Assembly: GCF_023151555.2 (NCBI RefSeq)
Contig: NZ_CP100426.1
Location: 1,054,001 to 1,118,000 of the forward strand
Reading direction: 5' to 3'
DNA length: 64,000 bases
Origin: Photobacterium sp. CCB-ST2H9
Lineage (GTDB): Bacteria; Pseudomonadota; Gammaproteobacteria; Enterobacterales; Vibrionaceae
A model generated the notes under the pieces. It made no database searches. It was not told where the DNA came from and was given only the letters and a program-made list of their open reading frames with translations. Positions 18,691 to 27,358 of the stretch are shown in pieces (position 1 is the first letter of the stretch; every line of letters starts with the position of its first letter). The translations under genes were made by a program, and so were the position numbers.

Positions 18691-19290
18691 ATGATCCCTT
18701 TACTCACGAAAGACTCGCTCAGCATCGACTCGCAGAACCATGAAGCGGCACTCAGAGCCATCGCCCATATGCCAACCCGCAGCCTGCCTGTATTGATGGA
18801 CAGCGACTACACGCAACAACTGTCTGATGCCGATTTCATGCGCATTGCTGTTCTGCTGGCGGAAAAAAGTTACCTCGAAGGTGGTTGTCCGATTGGTGCC
18901 GTGATCATCGACAATGAAACCCGGCAAATTGTCGGAAAAGGCCACAATACCCTGGTTCAGGAAGATCACCCTTATAACCATGGTGAAACCTCTGCCATCC
19001 GGGATGCCGGCCGGATTGATTTCAGCAAAACAACGCTGTTTACCAGCCTGAGTCCGTGCGACGTTTGCGCGACCCTGTTATACATGCGCGGCTTTGCCCG
19101 GGTGGTTGTCGGCGATGTGACGAATGCAGCGGGTAACGAAGGGATGCTGCTCGCCAAAGGACTACAGGTCAATATTCTGGAAGATCAGACCGGTATTGAA
19201 CTGTATGCCCGTTTCCGAAAAGAAAAACCGGCGCAGGATCTGGAAGACTGGAAAGGGCTGAGTGCTGTCCGTCAGGAAGATGCTTGCTAA
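18691..19290 (+). CDS. Nucleoside/cytosine deaminase family protein
   Basis: A 199-residue zinc deaminase. The zinc and catalytic residues are seen as HGETSAI (HxE) and SPCDVC (PCxxC), with the segment GGCPIGAVIID before them. The arrangement resembles yeast-type cytosine deaminase and guanine deaminases more than the tRNA enzyme TadA. An extra 50-residue N-terminal segment of unknown role is present. GAGAG lies seven bases upstream of the start. The true substrate is not predictable. Confidence 0.85.
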   Translation: MIPLLTKDSLSIDSQNHEAALRAIAHMPTRSLPVLMDSDYTQQLSDADFMRIAVLLAEKSYLEGGCPIGAVIIDNETRQIVGKGHNTLVQEDHPYNHGETSAIRDAGRIDFSKTTLFTSLSPCDVCATLLYMRGFARVVVGDVTNAAGNEGMLLAKGLQVNILEDQTGIELYARFRKEKPAQDLEDWKGLSAVRQEDAC

Positions 19291-19314
19291 TCACAAGCTC
19301 AAGGCATGATTTGT

Positions 19315-19360
19315 GGGCAACCTTTGTGGACAACCTTTATGGACAACCTTTATGGAAAAC
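19315..19360 (+). repeat. Short tandem repeat before a GNAT gene
   Basis: A 13-base unit GGACAACCTTTAT occurs about three and a half times in a row, the first copy with two changes. It lies immediately before the GNAT start and could change spacing or expression if its copy number varies. Confidence 0.75.
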
Positions 19361-19364
19361 GTGA

Positions 19365-19820
19365 ATGGAAAACCTTGAGGAAACGATTCGCTACTGTAAA
19401 TTGGATGATTTGGACAACCTGCTTCAGCTGTATCGAGAACTACGGCCGAATGATCCTGAATTTTCCGGCCAACTTGCACACAATTGCTGGCAAGCGTTGC
19501 TGAGTCAGACGCACACCAGAATTATCGTCGCCGACATCGATGGCCAGCTCGCCTCAAGCTGTCAGTTAGGGGTGATTCCGACACTGACCAATGGCGGAAA
19601 GCCATTTGGGGTGATTGAACATGTCATTACGGCAGAAGCATTCCGACGTCGGGGACTCAGCCGGAAGGTCCTCGAACATGCCCTGTCGCTCGCCTGGGAA
19701 ATGGGATGCTACAAAGTCATGCTGCTGTCTGGCGAATCACGACACGCCGCCCACCAACTGTACGAAAACATCGGGTTTCAATCTGGGATTGAACGCGGCT
19801 TTGTGATCAAACCAAGCTGA
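19365..19820 (+). CDS. GNAT family N-acetyltransferase
   Basis: A 151-residue acetyltransferase. The acetyl-CoA motif is ITAEAFRRRGLSRKVLEHAL and the C-terminal segment has AAHQLYENIGFQ. A good ribosome site is lacking; the 13-base tandem repeat occupies the upstream region. Substrate unknown. Confidence 0.85.
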   Translation: MENLEETIRYCKLDDLDNLLQLYRELRPNDPEFSGQLAHNCWQALLSQTHTRIIVADIDGQLASSCQLGVIPTLTNGGKPFGVIEHVITAEAFRRRGLSRKVLEHALSLAWEMGCYKVMLLSGESRHAAHQLYENIGFQSGIERGFVIKPS

Positions 19821-19862
19821 TCATGGCTTGATCCGAAGCGACACTGAAAACAATGCATTGCA

Positions 19863-20462
19863 TCATTTTCTATCGTATGGCGACCCCGGAAACGGCGTAT
19901 CTGAAGATTCACCAATCCCATCAAACAACAGAACGACTTCGGTGGTGTTATCTGGTGAACGAGTCACCCAACCATTTGGATCCGCATTCTTACGGGAAGT
20001 GCAGTCATTCACTACGTCAAAACAATTCATGGAATAAAAAACCCGGATACGTGGCCCGTCAACTGCGACGGTAACAGTCGCTCGATAAGCATGAAAATCC
20101 ACATAATAATCACGGAGCGTATCGATTTTTTGTCTGGCTAATTCCAGATCAATCGGGGCTGAAATTTTGAAGTATTTTTCATTTTTATCCCAACCTTTTG
20201 ACCAAAAGCCCTCAATATTTTGAGGGTAACTGATTGCCCCAATATCTGAGCTGACACCGGGGTAACCACTCACGGCACCATAGCCAAAGTTCACCCAGGC
20301 GCCTCGGGCATCTTGAAGCAATATTCTTTTAAGAATGTAACGACCATCCAGAGAACCAGCATTGCCGATTCGGGCAACTGTTTTGGTGCCCCAAAATGAT
20401 GAACACCCGGCCATCATAAACACCAACGCCAACAGAAAAAATGTCGCTTGAGGTTTTGCCAT
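19863..20462 (-). CDS. DUF2931 lipoprotein, third tandem copy (putative effector immunity)
   Basis: A 199-residue lipoprotein with the lipobox FMMAGCSS. Its core (about residues 28-150) is almost identical to the copy at 21214, whereas its signal peptide (MAKPQATFFLLAL) and the preceding leader match the copy at 20552. It therefore looks like a mosaic formed by duplication and conversion. DUF2931 proteins next to Tle1-type lipases are plausible periplasmic immunity proteins; that role is inferred from context. Confidence 0.85.
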   Translation of the reverse strand: MAKPQATFFLLALVFMMAGCSSFWGTKTVARIGNAGSLDGRYILKRILLQDARGAWVNFGYGAVSGYPGVSSDIGAISYPQNIEGFWSKGWDKNEKYFKISAPIDLELARQKIDTLRDYYVDFHAYRATVTVAVDGPRIRVFYSMNCFDVVNDCTSRKNADPNGWVTRSPDNTTEVVLLFDGIGESSDTPFPGSPYDRK

Positions 20463-20552
20463 GCTCGATACGTCTCATCTCGGTTCAGGAAAAGGGGACC
20501 AGCCCCTCATGACGCACCGCCATGAGGAGCAAACGATTATCTTTTTTTATCT
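20461..20552. repeat. Duplicated leader segment, copy A
   Basis: About 92 bases almost identical to 21138-21229. It spans the end of one DUF2931 gene and the start of the next, marking the unit of tandem duplication. It contains CCTCATG...CATGAGG, a hairpin that may act as terminator or attenuator. Confidence 0.85.
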
Positions 20553-21139
20553 TATGGCGACCCAGAGAATGGCGTATCTGAAGATTCACCGATGCCGTCG
20601 AATAGCAGCACAGATTCAGTTGCACCATCGGGTTCACGAGTCACCCAGCCATTTGGGTCAGCATTCTGACGGGGAGTACAATTACTATCCATGTCAAAAC
20701 AATTCAGTGAATAGAAAACCCGAATACGAGCCCCATCGACTGCAACAGTTACTGTCGCCAAAACATCATAATAATCTTCGTAATAATCCCGGAGTGTATC
20801 GATTTTTTGTCTGGCTAATTCCAGATCGATCGGGGCTGAAATTTTGAAGTATTTTTCATCAACATTACGACCTTTAGACCAAAATCCCTTGATAAATTGC
20901 GGGTAACTGATTGCTCCAATATCTGAACTAGCGCCAGGGTAACCGCCGACGGATCCATAACCAAAATTCACCCAGGCACCTCGGGTATCTTGAATATAAA
21001 TTCTTTTGAGATAATAAGGACCATCCAGAGAACCGGCATTGCCAATTTTTGCAATTGTTTTGGTTTCACCAAAGGATGAACACCCTGCCAGTGTCAACAT
21101 CAGCGCCAACAGAAAAAATGTCGCTTGAGGTTTTGCCAT
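20552..21139 (-). CDS. DUF2931 lipoprotein, second tandem copy
   Basis: A 195-residue lipoprotein with the lipobox TLAGCSS. It is the most diverged of the three in the core (for example GPYYLKRIYIQDTRG where the others have GRYILKRILLQDARG). A TAC-to-TAA change relative to the sister copies removes the last few residues, so it ends at GSP. It probably neutralises a related effector, or is drifting. Same strand and spacing as its neighbours. Confidence 0.85.
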   Translation of the reverse strand: MAKPQATFFLLALMLTLAGCSSFGETKTIAKIGNAGSLDGPYYLKRIYIQDTRGAWVNFGYGSVGGYPGASSDIGAISYPQFIKGFWSKGRNVDEKYFKISAPIDLELARQKIDTLRDYYEDYYDVLATVTVAVDGARIRVFYSLNCFDMDSNCTPRQNADPNGWVTREPDGATESVLLFDGIGESSDTPFSGSP

Positions 21140-21229
21140 GCTCGATACGTCTCATCCCGGTTCAGGAAAGGGGAATCAGCCCCTCATGACGCACCGCCAT
21201 GAGGAGCAAACGATTATCTTTTTTTATCG
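21138..21229. repeat. Duplicated leader segment, copy B
   Basis: Partner of 20461-20552, differing at only a few bases. It carries the same CATGAGG hairpin and the start of the second DUF2931 copy. Confidence 0.85.
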
Positions 21230-21819
21230 TATGGCGATCCCGGGAATGGCGTATCTGAAGATTCACCGATGCCGTCGAATAGCAGAACGACATCTGTTGA
21301 GCCAGTCGGTGAAGAAACAACCCAACCATTCGGATCCGCATTCTTGCGAGGTGTACATTCATCATAATATGGAAAACAATTCATCGAATAAAAAACCCGG
21401 ATACGTGGCCCGTCAACTGCGACGGTAACAGTCGCTCGATAAGCATGAAAATCCACATAATAATCACGGAGCGTATCGATTTTTTGTCTGGCTAATTCCA
21501 GATCAATCGGGGCTGAAATTTTGAAGTATTTTTCATTTTTATCCCAACCTTTTGACCAAAAGCCCTCAATATTTTGAGGATAACTGATTGCCCCAATATC
21601 TGAGCTGGCACCGGGATAACCACTCACGGCACCATAGCCAAAGTTCACCCAGGCGCCTCGGGCATCTTGAAGCAATATTCTTTTAAGAATGTAACGACCA
21701 TCCAGAGAACCAGCATTGCCGATCCGGGCAACTGTTTTGGTGCCCCCAAATGATGAACACCCGGCCAGACTGAACAATACAATGGCAATAAAAAGCCATG
21801 ACCAATTAACTGTTTTCAA
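21214..21819 (-). CDS. DUF2931 lipoprotein next to the Tle1-like effector (putative immunity)
   Basis: A 201-residue lipoprotein with the lipobox SLAGCSS and a signal peptide unlike those of the other two copies. Its start overlaps the end of the lipase gene by 14 bases, so effector and lipoprotein are co-translated. That is the usual arrangement of a type VI lipase and its periplasmic immunity protein. The core domain ends in VFYSMNC and NADPNGWV. It is probably the ancestral copy of the trio. Confidence 0.87.
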   Translation of the reverse strand: MKTVNWSWLFIAIVLFSLAGCSSFGGTKTVARIGNAGSLDGRYILKRILLQDARGAWVNFGYGAVSGYPGASSDIGAISYPQNIEGFWSKGWDKNEKYFKISAPIDLELARQKIDTLRDYYVDFHAYRATVTVAVDGPRIRVFYSMNCFPYYDECTPRKNADPNGWVVSSPTGSTDVVLLFDGIGESSDTPFPGSPYDKKR

Positions 21820-24397
21820 ATTTTTCCCTCACGATATTATCTTTTGCATCTCGGTTAGGTTTACTCACCAACCACTCCATGAAGGTAACACAACCCGGGT
21901 TAATGAGAGCATCATGGGGCCGGTGAATCCATAAATGACCAAACTGGCTGACCTCCTCAGCCCAATGTTTGGGTACAATCGTTCCTAACGGCTGTACCGA
22001 TAATTTTTGCCACAACTGCTGAATATGTGAATCTTCTTCAAAGTCTTCGGGATGGACTAATACTTCATCAACCCACTTTATCCCTGCAAGCTCTGCTTGT
22101 TGTTTCATCCGAGCCTGGGTTAAACCGGATAATGCATTATTTATGGGCTGAAGCGCGTAGTAATACAGCACCGAATCCTCTCGTGCAACTACGCCATGCT
22201 GTTGGTAGGTTGTCATACAGTGCTGCTTCCAAGCCAACTCCTGCTCAGCCCGAATGAATTCAAGATGGGGAATGAGCTTGCTGTCGGGATTTTCAGATAC
22301 CGTTTTTGTTCCATTGCCCGTTTGGATCTTCATCCCCACTAAGGAGTGAGACTTGATCCGTACCCGGTTATATGTCGTTTCAATTGGAAAACCATATCGC
22401 TCATCTAGGCCTTTTTTATCATATTGCTGAATTGAAGAATATCCGCCACCAACATCAGAGTGGGCGCCGGGAAAGATTTCTTCGTAAAAGTTTTTAGGGA
22501 GTTTGCCATGAGATTTCAGCATCGTTAACGGAAAGTTCACGCGATACTCGTGATGGGCACACAACTGTACCACGCGTTCAGCACAATCCGGCTTCAGTGT
22601 AAGGTCGAAGTTGCCTTCATCGGCATTTCCGGGCCAGTAGAAAGAACCCACGGTGTCGAACAGGCCAACAAACCGAACGCAGGTTTGCCGGGTTGTATCT
22701 AAATGATACCCTTCTCTAGAAGTGAAGATTATTTCATCTTCTTTACCCAGCAAATTAGGGAGAATTCCCAGATTATCTCTCCCCCTGCGCCGACGGGTGT
22801 AATCGGGTAAACCTTTCAAGGCAGCATTAACAAAATGCCGGGCCAAAGCAGCCCCCCGGCTGAATCCAAAGACATCAAATTCGACATGGGTGATTTCTTG
22901 GTATTTCTTCGGGCCAATTTCTTTGATTATATTAGTTAGTTGATAAAGTAAGCTCTGCCACTTCCCAAACGCGCCGGTGGTATCAAAGACACTGACCCCT
23001 AATGCCTGGCCAATGTTAGCTTCATCTTTCCCATCATCTATTTTACTCGGCTCTAGGAACGCACCATCTACAGTTCCCACCCCGGACACATAAATTTTCG
23101 CAATCTTCCCGGGTTCTTCCGGGTAAGCATCAAATAATCTGCCAATATTAGAGCGGGATTTATTGCCATAGGTCTCTTTATATCGGTCATTTTCTTTATT
23201 CTGACCGGTTCCATCAAAAAACACGCCAATGCGCAACACTCGTTTTTTTATCCGAAATGTATTGATGACAGGCGTGCGATCAAAAAGTTGAGAACTTTCA
23301 CGAATATTCTTCAACCATGGCATGAGGTTGTCTTGATAGACTCCCCAGATATCACCCAGCGGATAGGCCTTGCCGGGTTCAAACTCTGTGAGAGGCGCCG
23401 GATAATCCGGCTGATAATATGCGGTCGCAGGCGTTACCAATAAACTATCGCCCACTTTCAGCGCTAAAGGATTGTCATGATAATCAAGATTCAGAGCAAG
23501 TAATTGTTTGGCTGTCAGGCCATATTGTTGCGCAATATCCGGCCACTGTTCACGCTCTCCGGTGTCCTTGTTCAATTGAACTTGATGGTAAATGGGGGCG
23601 TGTGTAGGCTCTTCAACATTGCATTGACGTTCGTACAATGTTTGACTGCGGCAGGCAATAGCGCTCTCCAGATCGATTGCAATGGCATGCTCTTCAAGCC
23701 AGTCTTGTGAGATTTGTTTAAATTCATCATCGGTCAGTTTTTTCTGGCGAAATAAAATGTACTGTCCGGTAACAGGCTGACCTTCAACCTGATAAGGCAG
23801 CAGCAGACTCGAGAAACGGTGCTCAGAGACCAGTTCATCAGTCAATGTGGTTGCACCTGAGCGGGTGAAATAAAAACTCCATCGGTCTTCACCGATGATT
23901 TTGCATTCCTGATATAACTTGTTGTCAACAAAGTGATAGAAATAACCCGCCGTTGCCCAGCCTAAGTACTCATCAAGCTGGACAGCAAGTTTCACCGGAA
24001 TAAATTCGGCATTCATCACTCCTTTGCCTTTCGGCTGAGGCTGAATTTCAAATACTTTTGGCGAGCCTGCATGCTGAAAACCTTCATGCAGCAGGTGCTT
24101 CTCTTCTTGCTGGAAGCATTGTGCAGTCAATACCGCATGTCCCTCCGGCGTTGAAGAAGTTTCCCATTGAATGATCGATTTTTCTTCCGCCGAATGTTTC
24201 AGCGTCCAAAAACCAGTTTGTAACGAGCTAAGCTGGTCCGGGGGGCAGTAAATGAGAACATTGCATTCAAAGTCAGCCGTTGGCTCCTCGGTCTTTTCAA
24301 GTACCTGAGCAGGCTGTTTGTTGATGTCGCTGTAATCTTCCAGCGGTTGAAACCTTGCGTTCACATATCTTATCGGTTGCTTATGATCAAATGCCAT
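21806..24397 (-). CDS. Tle1-like (DUF2235) T6SS phospholipase effector with LysM domain
   Basis: An 863-residue protein, likely an antibacterial lipase delivered by a type VI secretion system. The start at 24397 (MAFDHKQPIRYV) has AAGGGA six bases upstream. Residues 1-260 form an N-terminal region with a stretch around 144-156 (LGWATAGYFYHFV) that loosely resembles the MIX/VasX marker but lacks its Arg. Residues 270-323 are LysM-like (IAQQYGLTAKQLLALN). The alpha/beta-hydrolase domain starts at LRIGVFFDGTGQN (388) and has nucleophile Ser513 in GFSRGAA, Asp581 in GLFDTVGS and His646 in GAHSDVGGGY, matching Tle1. No vgrG, hcp or PAAR gene is nearby, so this is an orphan module. Confidence 0.9.
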   Translation of the reverse strand: MAFDHKQPIRYVNARFQPLEDYSDINKQPAQVLEKTEEPTADFECNVLIYCPPDQLSSLQTGFWTLKHSAEEKSIIQWETSSTPEGHAVLTAQCFQQEEKHLLHEGFQHAGSPKVFEIQPQPKGKGVMNAEFIPVKLAVQLDEYLGWATAGYFYHFVDNKLYQECKIIGEDRWSFYFTRSGATTLTDELVSEHRFSSLLLPYQVEGQPVTGQYILFRQKKLTDDEFKQISQDWLEEHAIAIDLESAIACRSQTLYERQCNVEEPTHAPIYHQVQLNKDTGEREQWPDIAQQYGLTAKQLLALNLDYHDNPLALKVGDSLLVTPATAYYQPDYPAPLTEFEPGKAYPLGDIWGVYQDNLMPWLKNIRESSQLFDRTPVINTFRIKKRVLRIGVFFDGTGQNKENDRYKETYGNKSRSNIGRLFDAYPEEPGKIAKIYVSGVGTVDGAFLEPSKIDDGKDEANIGQALGVSVFDTTGAFGKWQSLLYQLTNIIKEIGPKKYQEITHVEFDVFGFSRGAALARHFVNAALKGLPDYTRRRRGRDNLGILPNLLGKEDEIIFTSREGYHLDTTRQTCVRFVGLFDTVGSFYWPGNADEGNFDLTLKPDCAERVVQLCAHHEYRVNFPLTMLKSHGKLPKNFYEEIFPGAHSDVGGGYSSIQQYDKKGLDERYGFPIETTYNRVRIKSHSLVGMKIQTGNGTKTVSENPDSKLIPHLEFIRAEQELAWKQHCMTTYQQHGVVAREDSVLYYYALQPINNALSGLTQARMKQQAELAGIKWVDEVLVHPEDFEEDSHIQQLWQKLSVQPLGTIVPKHWAEEVSQFGHLWIHRPHDALINPGCVTFMEWLVSKPNRDAKDNIVREKFENS

Positions 24398-24717
24398 GAT
24401 GAATCCCTTGAGATATCTTTCAGCCAAAAATATCACCGTAAGACATTGATTAAAATGATAATTTTCATTTCAAAATGTCGTTTCACCCTGTCGTTTTCAC
24501 TTTATGACCAGTCAACGTTAATAGTGGAATAAAGATCAATGTTTATTGAACCTGAAACCATCAATCAGCAAACAACTGTCAATGGGTTGATCCGGTACGT
24601 AAATATCGAATACCCCCATAGCAGCCCAGTACCTTGCTGTGTAAAGTGGCGCATTAGATATTGACCATTTCCGGGATCACAGTCGGGCGACTGGTTGTCG
24701 GAACAGGAGACAAAAAC
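24398..24717. other. Divergent intergenic region
   Basis: About 320 AT-rich bases between the effector gene and a DUF2937 gene. It must hold both divergent promoters. No operator, repeat or strong terminator was recognised. Confidence 0.5.
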
Positions 24718-25254
24718 GTGATTGGAAAGCTACTCGACAAACTGATTTTTGGCGCTGCATTACTTCTCGCACTTCAGCTGCCCCTGCTTACCGATCATTA
24801 TCAGCAGTATCTTTCCGGACTCTATGAATCAACCCAATGGCAGGTGAATGGCTTTCAGACCACAGCTCACCGATTCGGCTATGCCAGCGTAGAGGCCATG
24901 ATAGAAAGGCATCTGACCAATGAAGAACCCAGTGTCCGGGCCGATGCCAATCAAAAATTGGCGACCCTCGCCCGATATCAGGAGCTGCAAGCCGGCATGA
25001 CAATTTTCCGGCAAGGCAACCTGATTTCAAAAACGATTTATATGTTCCATCCAGCCCGGCTCCATGATCTCGAAAAAACACTGACCAACTTCAAACCCGG
25101 CATCCCCTTTACACTCAGCGGGATTGCGTTTGGTGTCATCGCAGCTTTGCTGGCGAACCTCATCCTCACGCTGCCATTTTTCCTGCTGGCCAGGCGCCGC
25201 AGGCAAAAACAATTTGCTGCCAGATCACCAGTTCAACGCGTCAAACACACGTGA
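24718..25254 (+). CDS. DUF2937 family membrane protein
   Basis: A 178-residue protein with an N-terminal membrane segment (GKLLDKLIFGAALLLALQLPLL), a roughly 100-residue periplasmic helical part and a second membrane segment near the C-terminus, followed by RRRRQK. GTG 24718 is preferred because AGGAG lies eight bases upstream. Family of unknown function, conserved in Vibrionaceae and relatives. Confidence 0.78.
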   Translation: MIGKLLDKLIFGAALLLALQLPLLTDHYQQYLSGLYESTQWQVNGFQTTAHRFGYASVEAMIERHLTNEEPSVRADANQKLATLARYQELQAGMTIFRQGNLISKTIYMFHPARLHDLEKTLTNFKPGIPFTLSGIAFGVIAALLANLILTLPFFLLARRRRQKQFAARSPVQRVKHT

Positions 25255-25385
25255 GGACCGTGCTGTTCTCAAAGCGCCTGCTTCAATGAATTGACAAAGT
25301 GCACAGTTTAAAACTGACTCATTGGACACTGACGTCAACCAATCCAGACTTACTGTGAGCAATTCACAACTGGGAAGCGGACAAG

Positions 25386-25757
25386 ATGGTGAGCAATATC
25401 CTTTTAGGGACCAATGATATCGCGAGGTCTGAAGCCTTTTACGATGCACTGCTGGCGTTATTTGATGCCACAAAGACGATGAAAACGAAACGCTCCGTTT
25501 TATGGCAGACGAAAAACGACAGCGTCGGTATTGCTGTTTGCCTTCCTCACGATGGTGAAATGGCCACAAACGGCAATGGCACCATGGTTGGGCTGAAAGC
25601 CAATTCGACAGACATGGTCAAAAAGGTTTACCTGACTGCACTCGAACTGGGTGGCACAGATGAAGGTGAACCCGGTGAACGGAAACCAGGCGTGTTTGCC
25701 GCGTATTTCAGAGATCCCGACAATAATAAATTCGGAGTGTTTTGCGTACAGAAGTAA
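25386..25757 (+). CDS. VOC/glyoxalase family protein
   Basis: A 123-residue vicinal-oxygen-chelate fold protein. The typical opening ILLGTNDIARSEAFYDALLALF and the closing AAYFRDPDNNKFGVFC are both present. It is a small metal-dependent or ligand-binding protein with unpredictable substrate. Stand-alone gene. Confidence 0.85.
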   Translation: MVSNILLGTNDIARSEAFYDALLALFDATKTMKTKRSVLWQTKNDSVGIAVCLPHDGEMATNGNGTMVGLKANSTDMVKKVYLTALELGGTDEGEPGERKPGVFAAYFRDPDNNKFGVFCVQK

Positions 25758-25907
25758 TTACAAAGGGAACGGGAATGAAGAAAGCTCACAAACAGCCTTG
25801 GCTGAGTTCATTGATCCTTATCTAAAAAACGTGACACCTGATCGCCTTATTCCGCATGAAGTTATATGGTACGGAGCATTCATTTCTCACCTGATTCACG
25901 ATGATTC

Positions 25908-26822
25908 ATGACTTTCCATCACTTGATGAAACGCCTTCTGGCAGCTGGCCTGCTTCTGAGTTCCGGACACGTTTTCGCCGAGTGCACTGCAGACGAATTC
26001 AAACAGATTCGAAATCAGGCACTGTCTGCATACAAAAACAAGGATATTACCGGTGCTGAACAAACGCTCAGTACCTATTACTCAGAAACCTGCGACTATT
26101 ACAAGATGAGTAAAACATCAGATGCAGTTTTCAATCAAGGTCTTTGGCTGATCAGTGATCTCATGTTTTACCGTAAAAAACTGGGTGACGATCTGGGCTG
26201 TGTATCTCTGGGAAATGAGGTCTATACGCAATGGATGGTGAGCAACCCAGGCCGTCATGAGCCGAAAGTAGAAAAAGCACTCCAAACCAATCTGGCTCAA
26301 TGCGAAAAAAGCCTTGAAGCGCAATTTTCAAAACCGGAAACCTGTCCTGTCAAAGGCTATGAAGACATGGCAGCTATTCCAGCTGCATGGCAGGCAGAAG
26401 ACGAACAATACTTTGAAATTCCCTGTATTCAGTTCATCGAAAATTCCCGGAACATGATTGGAGATGAACGAGACGGCCCCCAAATCAGAAGTGAAGGGAT
26501 CAATGATATTGCCAGTTTCAATATCCTTTATGTCAGCCAAGTCACGCCGGATGAAAGCCAGCCTGAAGATGATGAGGCCTGGGTCAATCACTATGCACTG
26601 GATAAACTTTTTATCAAAAGCCCGAACGGTCAGCTCTGGGATTCGGGCTATTGTTATTCTTTCGATCTCAGGTTCGGCAAAAGTGCAGGGAGTATTTATT
26701 TAAAGGGCAGTTCTTCTCCCTGCAACGGTGGTCATGCAAGTTCGCTGAATCATGTCATCCTTCAAATGGATTTCCCGTTTTCTGTCAATATACTGAAGCA
26801 ACAAACCAATGTCGTAAAATAA
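25908..26822 (+). CDS. Hypothetical secreted protein
   Basis: A 304-residue exported protein with the signal peptide MKRLLAAGLLLSSGHVFA, reached from a start at 25908 or 25926. The mature part has several Cys (AECTAD, SETCDYY, LGCVSL, AQCEKS, ETCPVKG, IPCIQF, GYCYSF, SPCNGG), so disulfides are likely. The first 100 residues look helical. I do not recognise a family. Confidence 0.7.
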   Translation: MTFHHLMKRLLAAGLLLSSGHVFAECTADEFKQIRNQALSAYKNKDITGAEQTLSTYYSETCDYYKMSKTSDAVFNQGLWLISDLMFYRKKLGDDLGCVSLGNEVYTQWMVSNPGRHEPKVEKALQTNLAQCEKSLEAQFSKPETCPVKGYEDMAAIPAAWQAEDEQYFEIPCIQFIENSRNMIGDERDGPQIRSEGINDIASFNILYVSQVTPDESQPEDDEAWVNHYALDKLFIKSPNGQLWDSGYCYSFDLRFGKSAGSIYLKGSSSPCNGGHASSLNHVILQMDFPFSVNILKQQTNVVK

Positions 26823-26955
26823 AGCCTAAAACCGGAGTTATCGATATTCTATGCTTGGTAACTCCGTTCAACACGAAGACAGTTCAGACCATCACCCCAA
26901 CATATGGGCTGGTGACTGGAGCTCAATCAATACGTATAAAATTCAGGAAATCCGC

Positions 26956-27171
26956 ATGCGCGAATCATTACGACAAAAAATCATTCAGGTCTGCAAAAAG
27001 AAAATGGCTCAGAAAGGCGACAATGTCGGCGTATCTTTCTACGCCTTCTTTGCCAACAAAAACGATGATCCGGAACTACTGATGGAAGCCGCTACCTGGT
27101 GGATTCAGACCCACCAGCTGGACCACTTTGAAAAAGCCAGAAAAATTATTGAGATGGTCGAAAGTCAGTAA
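26956..27171 (+). CDS. Small conserved protein, possibly DUF6500
   Basis: A 71-residue helical protein (MRESLRQKIIQVCKKKMAQK, later LLMEAATWWIQTHQLDHFEK). A CAGGAAA ribosome site precedes ATG 26956; the longer open frame to 26851 lacks one. I recall similar short proteins in marine Gammaproteobacteria, possibly DUF6500. Function unknown. Confidence 0.68.
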   Translation: MRESLRQKIIQVCKKKMAQKGDNVGVSFYAFFANKNDDPELLMEAATWWIQTHQLDHFEKARKIIEMVESQ

Positions 27172-27358
27172 CGGCTCAAAGCGTTCAGCGCTGTAATCCC
27201 AGATTAACCTTGACATCGTCATTCGTCACAGTGCGATAACCGGATACGCAGACGTGACATTGCTCCGAATACTTTTACGTTTGATTTCAATGCATTGAGT
27301 CTTTTTCTTGCTTTGTGTAGCTTGAGGAAAATTGAAATTATGAACCGGACTCTTTTTC

